Positions 26,152 to 34,759 of a stretch of 64,000 nt of DNA are shown here, in pieces. The stretch lies in NCBI RefSeq assembly GCF_026343125.1, contig NZ_JAPEMB010000001.1, positions 1,488,001 through 1,552,000 of the forward strand. The letters are read 5' to 3'. Origin of the DNA: Streptomyces sp. NBC_00094. GTDB lineage: Bacteria; Actinomycetota; Actinomycetes; Streptomycetales; Streptomycetaceae. The notes under the pieces were generated by a model. The model was not told the DNA's origin. It worked only from the letters and a program-made list of their open reading frames with translations, and made no database searches. Each line of letters opens with the position of its first letter. The first letter of the stretch is position 1. Both the position numbers and the translations under genes were made by a program.

Positions 26152-26952
26152 TCAGGCGGTGTGCTTTCGGGCCGTCAGTTGGAAGAGGCGGGCGGTGTGC
26201 GGGTAGGGGTGGCGGGCTGTCGTGGCGAGTTCCAGGCGCTCCAAGTCGTCGTAGTACGCCTGGTCGTACTTGCGGGCGTCGTCGGTGATGTAGTCGCAGA
26301 AGTTGCGGATGCCGTAGTGCCGTACGTCCTGGCATCCGAGGTCCTGGAGGACCGGGATGACCTCCTCCGCCGTGTGCAGGGTCAGCTCCGCGTCGAACAT
26401 CGCGCTTCGGAGCCGGTCGTCGTCGAGTGCGGCCAGTGCCGCCGCCGGATCCATCTGCCGGACGGTGATGTTCAGGGGCGCCGAGTGCCGGTTGATCGCC
26501 ATCACGGAGATCAGCCCTCCGGGCCTGAGCGGGGCGACCGCCCTCGCCAGGGTGGCGGCCATGTCGTCCACGTAGGCGAGGAGGTTGTGGCACAGCACCA
26601 CGTCGAACCGACCCGTGGTGAGGTCGGCCGGCAGCGCGGCCACATCGGCCTGAACGCATGTCACCCGCTCCGTCAGGCCGCCCGCGGCGGCGCGGGCCTC
26701 CGCGGCGGCGAGCATGGCCGGTGCGTAGTCGACGATGGTGACGTGGTGCCCACGGGCGGCGAGGCGCATCGCGTCGCCGCCGTCGCCGCCCGCGAGGTCG
26801 AGGATCCGCAGGGGCCGTCCGCCGTCCTGGTCTCCCAGGTGACGCGTCAGGTTCGCCTCGGCGACCGTGAAGCGGAGGCGGCCCCAGGGGGCCTCCTGCC
26901 ACTCCCGCCAGCCGGCCATCGCGGTGTCGAACTTCTCAGGGTCTTCAGGCAT
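26152..26952 (-). CDS. SAM-dependent class I methyltransferase
   Basis: 266 residues. SAM motif I 'LRILDLAGGDGGDAMRLAARG' (about 48-68), 'VTIVDYAPAMLAAAEARA', then 'FDVVLCHNLLAYVDD' (motif II/post). The N-terminus 'WREWQEAPWGRLRFTVAEANLTRHL' is like the CmoM/SmtA-type tRNA or small-molecule methyltransferases. Substrate unknown. Lies 43 bp downstream of the P450 on the same strand, so the two may be co-transcribed. Confidence 0.85.
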   Translation of the reverse strand: MPEDPEKFDTAMAGWREWQEAPWGRLRFTVAEANLTRHLGDQDGGRPLRILDLAGGDGGDAMRLAARGHHVTIVDYAPAMLAAAEARAAAGGLTERVTCVQADVAALPADLTTGRFDVVLCHNLLAYVDDMAATLARAVAPLRPGGLISVMAINRHSAPLNITVRQMDPAAALAALDDDRLRSAMFDAELTLHTAEEVIPVLQDLGCQDVRHYGIRNFCDYITDDARKYDQAYYDDLERLELATTARHPYPHTARLFQLTARKHTA

Positions 26953-26995
26953 TCGGTGACCTTAGCCGCCCGCGACACCCGGACCTGTCGGAGCG

Positions 26996-28390
26996 TCACC
27001 CCCGGGCGCGGACCGTCGCGAGGACCTCCCGGTCCGGCTGCAGGGTGAGGCTCGGGACCGGGCGGATGTCGTCGGTGACGAGGTCCAGGTCGTAGCGGCG
27101 GGCGAGGACCGCGAGGACGAGGACTGCTTCCACCAGGGCGAACCGGGTGCCGAGGCAGACGCGGGGGCCGCCGCCGAAGGGGAACCAGGCGTACTCGGGT
27201 ATCTGCTCGGCGGGCTCGCCGTCCTCGGTGGTGAGCCAGCGCTCCGGGCGGAAGGCCTCCGCGTCCCCGTACCACCTCGGGTCGCGCTGGGTGGCCCACT
27301 GGCTGGACCAGACGCGGGTGCCGGCGGGCACCGCCGTGCCTCCGAGGGTGGCGCCCTCCTTGGCGATGCCGGTGATGAGCCAGATCGTCGGGTAGAGACG
27401 GAGGGTCTCCTTGACGACGGCCTGGGTGTAGGTGAGGGAGGCGTAGTCGTCGTAGCCGGGCTCGTGGTCGGCGAGGACCCGGTCGAGCTCCTCCGTGAGG
27501 GCGTCACGGACCCGCGGGTTGCGGGAGAGCAGGTGCCAGGCCCAGACGAGGGTCGAACTGGTCGTCTCGTGACCGCCGATGTAGAGGGTGACGGTCTCGT
27601 CGCGGATCTCCTGGTCGGAGAGGCGGGCGCCGGTCTCGTCACGGGCGGCGAGGAGCCGGCTGAGAAGGTCCGGCCGCTCGGTGTCGCCCTCGCGGTGGCG
27701 GGAGACGACGCGGGAGACCTCGGCGTCGATGACGGCGGTGGCCCGCTTGATGCGAGCCCGCCCCCGAGTCGGGACCCAGTCGGGCAGGAGGGCTCCGATG
27801 CCGCTGAACTCGGCGCCGATCTCCTGCTGAGCGATGTCCATGGCGCGGCCGATGGCCTCGGCATCGGCGGCGGTGTCGACGCCGAAGATGGTGCGGACGG
27901 CGACGAGTTGGGTGAGGGCCGCCATCTCCTTCTTGATGTCGATCCGCTGCCCGTCGGCCCACCGGTCGGCGAGGTCGACGGCGCACTCGGTCATGGTCGC
28001 CGCGTAGGAGCGGACCTGCTTGGGGCGGACGGACGGCTGGACGAGGGAGCGCTTGCGTCGCCAGTCGGCACCCTTGGCGACGACGACCCCGTTGCCGAGG
28101 AGGGTACGGAAGGCGATGCCGAGATCGGGCTGGTCGAAGGTGCGCTCGACCTCGGTGAGGAGTTCACCGATGGTGTCGGGGTGGGCGATGAAGAGGGCGG
28201 GGCCACGGCCGAAGCGCCAGCGGACGAAGTCACCGCGCTCCCGGAGCTGTTCGAAGAAGGCGAGGGGGTCCTTGCCGAAGGCGGGAAGGTTCCCGAGGAG
28301 CGGTACTCCTCGGGGGCCTTCGACGATGCCCGGTGTCGGCCGCGCCGTCTCTCCGCGTGCCCCGGCGTCCGGACCGGCTTGCGTGGTCAT
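26996..28390 (-). CDS. Cytochrome P450 (CYP4/CYP102-like class)
   Basis: 464 residues. I-helix 'IGGHETTSSTLVW', K-helix 'ETLRLYP', 'FRPERW' and heme-binding 'FPFGGGPRVCLGTRFAL' (Cys near residue 411) are intact. 'GVPLLGNLPAFGKDPLAFFEQLRERGDFVRWRFG' is the long-chain/terpene-type N-terminus; there is no membrane anchor. ATG at 28390. No redox partner is adjacent; the ferredoxin at 47256 could serve. Two DnaA-box sequences lie in its promoter region. Confidence 0.92.
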   Translation of the reverse strand: MTTQAGPDAGARGETARPTPGIVEGPRGVPLLGNLPAFGKDPLAFFEQLRERGDFVRWRFGRGPALFIAHPDTIGELLTEVERTFDQPDLGIAFRTLLGNGVVVAKGADWRRKRSLVQPSVRPKQVRSYAATMTECAVDLADRWADGQRIDIKKEMAALTQLVAVRTIFGVDTAADAEAIGRAMDIAQQEIGAEFSGIGALLPDWVPTRGRARIKRATAVIDAEVSRVVSRHREGDTERPDLLSRLLAARDETGARLSDQEIRDETVTLYIGGHETTSSTLVWAWHLLSRNPRVRDALTEELDRVLADHEPGYDDYASLTYTQAVVKETLRLYPTIWLITGIAKEGATLGGTAVPAGTRVWSSQWATQRDPRWYGDAEAFRPERWLTTEDGEPAEQIPEYAWFPFGGGPRVCLGTRFALVEAVLVLAVLARRYDLDLVTDDIRPVPSLTLQPDREVLATVRARG

Positions 28391-28465
28391 GTACGTCCCC
28401 TCCCCAACTGGCCTTCCCCGTGTGCGAGTCCATGCAAGCGGAAGTGTCCGCCCACGCGCCAGCCC

Positions 28466-28488
28466 TGTGGACAACGGCCTGTGGACAA
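28466..28488 (-). promoter_or_regulatory. Two exact DnaA-box sequences upstream of the P450
   Basis: TTGTCCACA (minus strand) at 28466-28474 and 28480-28488, 5 bp apart, within a 14-bp duplication of CCTGTGGACAACG. TTGTCCACA is the preferred Streptomyces DnaA box. Confidence 0.6.
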
Positions 28489-28521
28489 CGCCCCTGTGCT
28501 ACGCCTCGCGGGGCGGGGAAC

Positions 28522-28559
28522 GCCGAGTGCCCGTGGCGTGATCACCACGGGCACTCGGC
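28522..28559 (-). terminator. Terminator of helY
   Basis: Perfect 15-bp stem GCCGAGTGCCCGTGG/CCACGGGCACTCGGC with an 8-nt loop, 25 nt past the helY stop codon. Confidence 0.85.
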
Positions 28560-28584
28560 CGGAAAGGAACCTCCTGGGAAGCCG

Positions 28585-31410
28585 TCAGCCCACCGAGCTG
28601 TAGGCGACGACACCCCGCAGCAGCGAGTCGACGGCCTTGCGGGCGTTCTTGGAGACCGTGCTGTTCTCCCTGGGCGCCGCGGCCGCGATCTGTCCGAGGA
28701 CGTCGATGACCTGCTTGCACCAGCGGACGAAGTCACCGGCCGGCATCTCCGCCTCGCGGAGCACCTCGTCGAGACTCTTGTCGGAGGCCCACTGGTAGGC
28801 GGCCCAGGCGAAGCCGAGGTCCGGCTCGCGCTGCCCGACCCCCTCCGCCTGGTTGATCTTGAACTCCTCTTCGAGAGCGTCGAGACGCCCCCAGATCCGG
28901 ACCATCTCGCCGAGCGCCGCCTTGGCGTTGCCCGTGGGCAGCTTCGGCGCGACGGCGTCGTCCGCCTGGCGCGATTCGAACACCAACGCCGAGACACATG
29001 CCGCGAGTTCCGGCGGGGTGAGCCCCTCCCAGACACCGTCGCGGAGGCACTCGCTCGCCAGCAGGTCGAGCTCGCCGTAGAGCCGGGCGAGCCGCTTGCC
29101 GTTGTCGGTGACCTCGTTGCCGCGCAGGTAGTCGAGCTCGGTGAGGAGCGCGACGATCCGGTCGAAGGTGCGGGCGATGGTGTTGGTGCGGCCCTCGATG
29201 CGCCGCTCCAACTGATGGGTGTCGCGCTGGAGCCGGTGGTAGCGCTCGGCCCAGCGGGCGTGGTCCTCGCGCTCGTCACAGCCGTGGCACGGGTGGGCAC
29301 GGAGCTCGGTCCGCAGCCGGGCGATCTCCCGGTCGTCCGCGGCGGCCGCGCGCTGCTTGTGGTGTCGCTCGGGGTTGACGTGCCCGGCCTTGGACCGCAG
29401 CGCCGACGCGAGGTCCCTGCGGGACTGCGGCGAGCGGGGGTTGAAGGTCTTGGGGATCCGCATCCGGTCGAGCGCCTCGACGGGGACCGGGAAGTCGATG
29501 GAGGCGAGCCTCTTGACCTGCCGCTCGGCGGTGAGGACGAGGGGCCGCGGTCCGTCGTGCTGCTCGAAGCCGCGGTGGCCGTTGGTCCGCCCCGCGGGAA
29601 TGCCCGGGTCGAGGACGAGGGCGAGGCCCGCGAACTTGCCGGTGGGGACGTGGATGATGTCGCCCGGCTTCAGCTTCTCCAGCGAGCCGGCGGCCTGGGC
29701 GCGCCGCTGGGCGGCACCCTGCCGGGCCAGGTCGGTCTCGCGGTCCTTGAGGTCGCGGCGGAGCCGCGCGTACTCCTCGAAGTCTCCGAGGTGGCAGGTC
29801 ATGCCCTCGCGGTAGCCCTCCAGGCCCTCCTCGTTCTTCTGGACCTGGCGCGAGATGCCCACGACGGAGCGGTCGGCCTGGAACTGGGCGAAGGACGTCT
29901 CGAGGAGCTCGCGGGAGCGGTGCCGGCCGAACTGGTCGACGAGGTTGACCGCCATGTTGTACGAGGGCCGGAAGCTGGAGCGCAGCGGGTACGTCCGCGT
30001 GCCCGCGAGTCCGGCGAGGTGGCCCGGGTCGAGGCCGCGCTGCCAGAGGACCACGGCGTGGCCTTCGACGTCGATGCCACGGCGGCCGGCGCGGCCGGTG
30101 AGCTGCGTGTACTCGCCGGGGGTGATGTCGGCGTGCTGTTCGCCGTTCCACTTGACGAGCTTTTCCAGGACGACGGAGCGCGCGGGCATGTTGATGCCGA
30201 GGGCGAGCGTCTCGGTGGCGAAGACGGCCTTCACGAGGCCGCGGACGAAGAGCTCCTCGACGACCTCCTTGAAGGTGGGGAGCATGCCGGCGTGGTGGGC
30301 GGCGATGCCCCGCTCCAGTGCTTCGAGCCACTCGTAGTAGCCGAGGACGTGGAGGTCCTCGGTGGGGATGGAGGCGGTGCGCTCCTCGACGATCTCGCGG
30401 ACGCGCAGACGTCCCTCGTCGTTGTTGAGCCGGAGTCCGGCGTGGAGGCACTGCTGGACGGCGGCCTCGCAGCCGGCGCGGCTGAAGATGAAGGTGATGG
30501 CGGGCAGGAGCCCTTCGGCGTCGAGGCGCTCGATGACCTCGGGCCGGCCGGGGGTCCAGATGCGGGAGCGCTGGCGGCGCTCGCGCTCGCGGTCCGCCTC
30601 GCGGATCATCTTGCCGCGTCGCCGGTCACGCGGGTTGTACGTGGTGTTCTCGGTGCGGGCGAGGCGGACGAGGTCGGGGTTGACCTCGCGGCGGGCGGAG
30701 CCGCGGCCTCCGTGGTCGGTCTCCTCCTCGAAGAGGTCGTACATCCGACGCCCGGCGAGCACGTGCTGCCAGAGCGGTACGGGGCGGCTCTCGGAGACGA
30801 TGACCTGGGTGTCGCCGCGGACGGTGTCGAGCCAGTCGCCGAACTCCTCGGCGTTGGAGACGGTCGCGGAGAGCGACACGAGCGTGACGGATTCGGGGAG
30901 GTGGATGATCACTTCCTCCCAGACGGCGCCACGGAAGCGGTCGGAGAGGTAGTGGACCTCGTCCATGACGACGTATCCGAGGCCGGAGAGCGCCTGGGAG
31001 CCCGCGTACAGCATGTTGCGGAGGACTTCGGTGGTCATGACGACGACCGGCGCGTCACCGTTCACGCTGTTGTCGCCGGTGAGCAGGCCGACCTTGTCGG
31101 CGCCGTAGCGCTTGACGAGATCGGCGTACTTCTGGTTCGACAGCGCCTTGATGGGGGTCGTGTAGAAGCACTTGCGGCCCTGGCCGAGGGCGAGGTGGAC
31201 GGCGAACTCGCCGACGATGGTCTTGCCGGAGCCCGTGGGCGCGGCGACGAGCACGCCCTTGCCCGCTTCGAGGGCCTTGCAGGCCTCGATCTGGAAGGGG
31301 TCGAGACCGAACTCGTACATCTCGCGGAAGGGGGCCAGCGCGGTGGCCCGCTCGGCGTTTCGGGCGCGGGCGGCTGCGTACGCTTCGGCTGGTGTGAGGT
31401 CCTCTGTCAT
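28585..31410 (-). CDS. helY: Ski2/Mtr4-like DEVH-box RNA helicase HelY
   Basis: 941 residues. Helicase motif I APTGSGKT (57-64), 'TTPIKALSNQK' (Ia), DEVHYL (II, near 150), 'SATVSN' (III), 'HAGMLPTFKEVVEELFVRG' and 'QLTGRAGRRGID' (VI) are intact. The C-terminal DSHCT-like domain (about 750-941) and a 'CHGCDEREDH' Cys/His patch follow. The ATG at 31410 is chosen because homology starts there. It lies downstream of tatC, as in mycobacteria. Confidence 0.9.
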   Translation of the reverse strand: MTEDLTPAEAYAAARARNAERATALAPFREMYEFGLDPFQIEACKALEAGKGVLVAAPTGSGKTIVGEFAVHLALGQGRKCFYTTPIKALSNQKYADLVKRYGADKVGLLTGDNSVNGDAPVVVMTTEVLRNMLYAGSQALSGLGYVVMDEVHYLSDRFRGAVWEEVIIHLPESVTLVSLSATVSNAEEFGDWLDTVRGDTQVIVSESRPVPLWQHVLAGRRMYDLFEEETDHGGRGSARREVNPDLVRLARTENTTYNPRDRRRGKMIREADRERERRQRSRIWTPGRPEVIERLDAEGLLPAITFIFSRAGCEAAVQQCLHAGLRLNNDEGRLRVREIVEERTASIPTEDLHVLGYYEWLEALERGIAAHHAGMLPTFKEVVEELFVRGLVKAVFATETLALGINMPARSVVLEKLVKWNGEQHADITPGEYTQLTGRAGRRGIDVEGHAVVLWQRGLDPGHLAGLAGTRTYPLRSSFRPSYNMAVNLVDQFGRHRSRELLETSFAQFQADRSVVGISRQVQKNEEGLEGYREGMTCHLGDFEEYARLRRDLKDRETDLARQGAAQRRAQAAGSLEKLKPGDIIHVPTGKFAGLALVLDPGIPAGRTNGHRGFEQHDGPRPLVLTAERQVKRLASIDFPVPVEALDRMRIPKTFNPRSPQSRRDLASALRSKAGHVNPERHHKQRAAAADDREIARLRTELRAHPCHGCDEREDHARWAERYHRLQRDTHQLERRIEGRTNTIARTFDRIVALLTELDYLRGNEVTDNGKRLARLYGELDLLASECLRDGVWEGLTPPELAACVSALVFESRQADDAVAPKLPTGNAKAALGEMVRIWGRLDALEEEFKINQAEGVGQREPDLGFAWAAYQWASDKSLDEVLREAEMPAGDFVRWCKQVIDVLGQIAAAAPRENSTVSKNARKAVDSLLRGVVAYSSVG

Positions 31411-31608
31411 CTTGTCGTCGAGCCTACCCGCCACCTGTGACAGTGACGCGGCCTTTATCGGGGCAATGGTTCCGGGGGTACGGGAGGCACCAGGACGCCC
31501 GGCACGTAGGGCCCTCACTCCACCGTGAGGCGACGGCGGAGGCGACAGCGACGGTGACAGTGACGGTGACGCCGACGGCATGAGGGTGCCCCCGGCGCCG
31601 ACGGCATG

Positions 31609-31641
31609 AGGGTCCCCCCGGACGAAGCCCGGGGGGACCCT
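31609..31641 (-). terminator. Terminator of tatC
   Basis: AGGGTCCCCCCGG/CCGGGGGGACCCT, 13-bp stem, 7-nt loop, just past the tatC stop. The preceding 31571-31620 holds a 26-bp imperfect duplication (GCCGACGGCATGAGGGT). Confidence 0.8.
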
Positions 31642-31647
31642 GCGAGA

Positions 31648-32601
31648 TCAGGTGATGTCGTCGTAGCCGTTCAGCCGGTGCGCTGCGGCTCCGCCGTTCT
31701 CCCCGGATCCGGTGGCCTGCTCGGGCAGGGCGCGGGCGCTGCCGACGGACTCGACGGCGCCGACGGTCTCGGGCGTCAGGTCGAGCTCGGAGGCCTCGTC
31801 GTCGTCGAGCGCGGCGTCGGGGTTGTTGCGATTGCGTCGCCGGTCGTTGAGGAGCGAGAAGCCGACGGCCCCGAAGTACAGGACCGTGATGGGTCCGGCG
31901 AGGGCGATCATGCCGATCGGGTCGGTGGTGGGGGTGATGACGGCGCCGAAGACGAAGACGCCCATGATCACGCCGCGCCACCAGCCGGCCATGCGGCGAC
32001 CGGTGAGGACACCGGTGAGGTTGAGCATCACCAGGACGAGCGGCAGCTCGAAGGCGAGACCGAAGACGAGCACCATGCGCAGGGTGAAGTCGAGGACGTC
32101 GCCGAGCGAGAGGATGTTCGCGGAGCCGCTGGGCGTGAGGCTGATGAGGACCTTCACGCTGATGGGGAGGATCAGGTACGCGAGGTAGGCGCCGGCGGAG
32201 AACAGCGGCACGGCCGCACCGACGAACGCGTACGTGTACTTCTTCTCGCTCTTGTGGAGTCCGGGCGCGACGAACGCCCACAGCTGGTACAGCCAGACCG
32301 GACTCGCGACGACGAGGCCCACCGTCAGGGACAGCTGGATCGTCGTGCTGAACGGGGCCATCAGCGTGTTGAAGGAGACGATCGCGCAGTTGCCGCCGTC
32401 ACTGGTGACGCCCGGTGCGCAGGTGGGCACCGATTGCGTCAGGAACTGCATGAGCTCCTCGCTGTACACGAGGGCCACGATCGTCACCGCGGCGACGGCG
32501 AGGAGACCCTTCGCCAGTCGGTTGCGGAGTTCACGCAGGTGCTCCACGAGGGGCATCCTGCCCTCGGGGTCCTTCTCCTGCTTGCGGGCAGACTTGGGCA
32601 A
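31648..32601 (-). CDS. tatC: Twin-arginine translocase subunit TatC
   Basis: 317 residues with 6 membrane helices. 'MPLVEHLRELRNRLAKGLL' is the TatC N-terminal signature that binds twin-Arg signal peptides, and 'FGLAFELPLVLVMLN' is the conserved helix 4 region. The last ~60 residues are a polar tail. The start is a TTG at 32601 with AGGA 7 nt upstream; an internal ATG (32556) would remove 15 residues before the signature. Lies 60 bp after tatA. Confidence 0.93.
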   Translation of the reverse strand: MPKSARKQEKDPEGRMPLVEHLRELRNRLAKGLLAVAAVTIVALVYSEELMQFLTQSVPTCAPGVTSDGGNCAIVSFNTLMAPFSTTIQLSLTVGLVVASPVWLYQLWAFVAPGLHKSEKKYTYAFVGAAVPLFSAGAYLAYLILPISVKVLISLTPSGSANILSLGDVLDFTLRMVLVFGLAFELPLVLVMLNLTGVLTGRRMAGWWRGVIMGVFVFGAVITPTTDPIGMIALAGPITVLYFGAVGFSLLNDRRRNRNNPDAALDDDEASELDLTPETVGAVESVGSARALPEQATGSGENGGAAAHRLNGYDDIT

Positions 32602-32661
32602 CCCACGTCCTCATCTCGTGCGGCAGGCCGCCGCCCGGTGCGGCGGCCGCGGCGGACCGGG

Positions 32662-32955
32662 TCAGCGCTTGGTGGTGTCCGACGGCTCGGTCACGGGACG
32701 CGAGCTCGTCACGTCGCCGGGAGCGGCCTGGATGGTACGCGGCGCGGGCTGCTGGTCCTGCGTTCCGGTGCCGGCGTGCGGCGGGTCGGCGGGGGCGCTC
32801 TGCTGGTCGTCCGACTTCATCGCCTTGGCCTCGCTCTTGAGGATGCGGGCCGACTTGCCCAGCGAGCGGGCCATGTCCGGAAGCTTCTTGGCGCCGAACA
32901 GGAGGATGATGACGACGAGGATGAGAATGATCTCGGTGGGGCCGAGCCTACCCAT
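32662..32955 (-). CDS. tatA: Sec-independent translocase subunit TatA
   Basis: 97 residues: 'MGRLGPTEIILILVVIILLFGAKKLPDMARSLGKSARILKSEAKAMK' gives the single helix, FGxxKLP hinge and amphipathic helix, then a Pro/Gln-rich acidic tail. Forms the Tat pore with TatC (and TatB encoded elsewhere). ATG at 32955. Confidence 0.95.
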   Translation of the reverse strand: MGRLGPTEIILILVVIILLFGAKKLPDMARSLGKSARILKSEAKAMKSDDQQSAPADPPHAGTGTQDQQPAPRTIQAAPGDVTSSRPVTEPSDTTKR

Positions 32956-33140
32956 AGCTGTTTACCTTCTTCACCGAGGCGACATGGAGTGCGTGCCCGG
33001 CGGGTCGGACAGGTGTCCGGCCACCGCGCTGCCTGCGATCGTAACCTGCAGGAGTAAACGTGAGGCAATGGCCGTGCATACTCCCGATTGCGTCCGACGA
33101 GCCCCGTCAGGGACCCCTTGACGCAGCGTACGGCACCGAA

Positions 33141-33338
33141 TCAGCGCAGCGCCTCGCCCGTTCGGGCCAGTCCCGTGGCCGCGGTTTCGAGCTCCTCGGC
33201 CGCCCGGCTGATCCGCTCTGTGGTGCGGGCCACCTGACGGCCGAGGCGCTGGACCTCCAGGAAGACCTTGATGCCGAGGACGCCGAGAACGGCGATACCG
33301 AGGAAGCCGAGGGCGATGGCGAGCATGGGCCAGAACAT
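33141..33338 (-). CDS. Small membrane protein with coiled-coil tail
   Basis: 65 residues: one N-terminal helix (MLAIALGFLGIAVLGVLGIKVF), then 'LEVQRLGRQVARTTERISRAAEELETAATGLARTGEALR', an amphipathic helix likely to form a coiled coil, as in DUF948-like proteins. Lies between the zinc-ribbon gene and tatA on the same strand. Function unknown. Confidence 0.75.
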   Translation of the reverse strand: MFWPMLAIALGFLGIAVLGVLGIKVFLEVQRLGRQVARTTERISRAAEELETAATGLARTGEALR

Positions 33339-33373
33339 GGGCAGAGCCTAGACCTTGAGCGGGTACGGGTCGT

Positions 33374-33637
33374 TCAGACGGTGCTGTGGAGACGCAGGGT
33401 GCGGACGCCGCCGCCGGTGAGGAGCTCGACGATGCGCTCCCCCGCGGGCTTGCGGACCGAGCTGCCGCACTCGGGGCAGGTGAAGGAGTAGAAGGTGGTG
33501 CGGCGGCTCGCCCCGATGGCGAGGCGCAGGGCGCTCGCGGAGAGCTCGAAGCGGGAGCGGCAGTCGGGACAGGCGGCCTTGAAGAGGACCGGGGCCATCG
33601 TCGTCGCAAGGCCGTGCATCACGGACATTTCCCTCAT
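33374..33637 (-). CDS. Small zinc-ribbon protein
   Basis: 87 residues with two Cys pairs: 'CPDCRSRFELSASALRLAIG' and 'TFYSFTCPECGSSVRKPAGERIVELLTGGGV'. A C-x2-C...C-x2-C ribbon of unknown role. The start could be any of the ATGs at 33637, 33628 or 33619. The following 152 bp up to pafC hold only short Pro/Thr-coding-like repeats. Confidence 0.78.
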   Translation of the reverse strand: MREMSVMHGLATTMAPVLFKAACPDCRSRFELSASALRLAIGASRRTTFYSFTCPECGSSVRKPAGERIVELLTGGGVRTLRLHSTV

Positions 33638-33789
33638 CTCTCTACGGCAACAACGTCGTTAATTCTGGGGTGCCCCTTACTTCGACCCCTACGCCGACCC
33701 CTACACCGAAATCCTGAGCCGACTCCTGCGTCGGCACCCACGGCGGCTCGGCTCCTACGTCGACAACAGCGTCCCCGGAGCGGGAAACG

Positions 33790-34743
33790 TCACACGCCCT
33801 CGTACGCGGCGAGCGCGGCCTTCGCCGCCTCCCTGGCGCTGTCCGCGAGCTCGCGCGGCGCGACGATCCGTCCGTCGCTGCCCAACCGGAGCGCGAGCCG
33901 TCGCAGCGAGGCGGGGTCCGGCGTGCGGAGCGTGATCCGCAGTCCGCCGTCGGGCAGCTCGTCGGCGCGGTCGTGCGGGTAGTACTCGGCGACCCACCGG
34001 CCACCGGGGCCCACCTCGACCACGACCTCGGGGTCGTCGGCGGAGGGCTGGACCAGCCCCTCGGAGAGGTCACGGAGTTCGAGCTCCGGAGGAGCGGCGT
34101 GCTCGTCGAGGAGCCGGATCTCGACGACCCGGTCGAGGCGGAAGGTGCGGCGCGCCTCGGAGAGCCGGCACCACGCCTCCATGTAGGTGTGGCCGACCGC
34201 GAAGAGCCTGATCGGGTCCACCTCGCGCTCGGTGAGCTCGTCGCGCGCGGGCGAGTAGTAGCGCACCCACAGCCGTCGGCGCTCGGAGATCGCCCGGTCG
34301 ACCTCGGCGAAGACGCCGCCCTCGGACTCGAAGGTGACCGACAGGCGGGCGCTGGCCCCGGCGGCCTCGCCGGCCGCGGCCTCCAGCTTGGCGGTGGCGC
34401 GGACCAGGGCGTCCCGGTCGCTCTCGCGGAGCCCGGGCAGGGTGGCGACGGCGCGGGCGGCGACCAGGAGGGCGGTCGCCTCGTCGGCGGCCAGCCGCAG
34501 CGGCGCGGCGACGTCGTCGGGGTTGTGCCACCAGATCCGGTCACCGTCGGTGTCGATGTCGAGCAGGTCGCCGCCGCGGAAGCTGGTGCCGCACATGGGC
34601 AGCACGTCCAGGTCGGAGATCAGCTCGTCCTCGGTGATCCCGAAGGCGCGCGCGACATCGGCGACGTGGGCGCCGGGGCGCTCACGGAGATAGGTGACGA
34701 GGGACAGCATCCGCCTCGTCTGGTCGATCGCGTTGGCAGCCAT
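33790..34743 (-). CDS. pafC: WYL-domain transcriptional regulator PafC
   Basis: 317 residues. N-terminal HTH 'TRRMLSLVTYLRERPGAHVADVARAFGITEDELISDLDVL'; WYL core 'RRLWVRYYSPARDELTEREVDPIRLFAVGHTYMEAWCRLSEARRTFRLDRV', then the WCX domain. With PafB it forms the PafBC activator of the LexA-independent DNA-damage response known from mycobacteria. ATG at 34743 with GGGGGAG, 16 nt after pafB. Confidence 0.9.
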   Translation of the reverse strand: MAANAIDQTRRMLSLVTYLRERPGAHVADVARAFGITEDELISDLDVLPMCGTSFRGGDLLDIDTDGDRIWWHNPDDVAAPLRLAADEATALLVAARAVATLPGLRESDRDALVRATAKLEAAAGEAAGASARLSVTFESEGGVFAEVDRAISERRRLWVRYYSPARDELTEREVDPIRLFAVGHTYMEAWCRLSEARRTFRLDRVVEIRLLDEHAAPPELELRDLSEGLVQPSADDPEVVVEVGPGGRWVAEYYPHDRADELPDGGLRITLRTPDPASLRRLALRLGSDGRIVAPRELADSAREAAKAALAAYEGV

Positions 34744-34759
34744 GCGGTACGTCTCCCCC

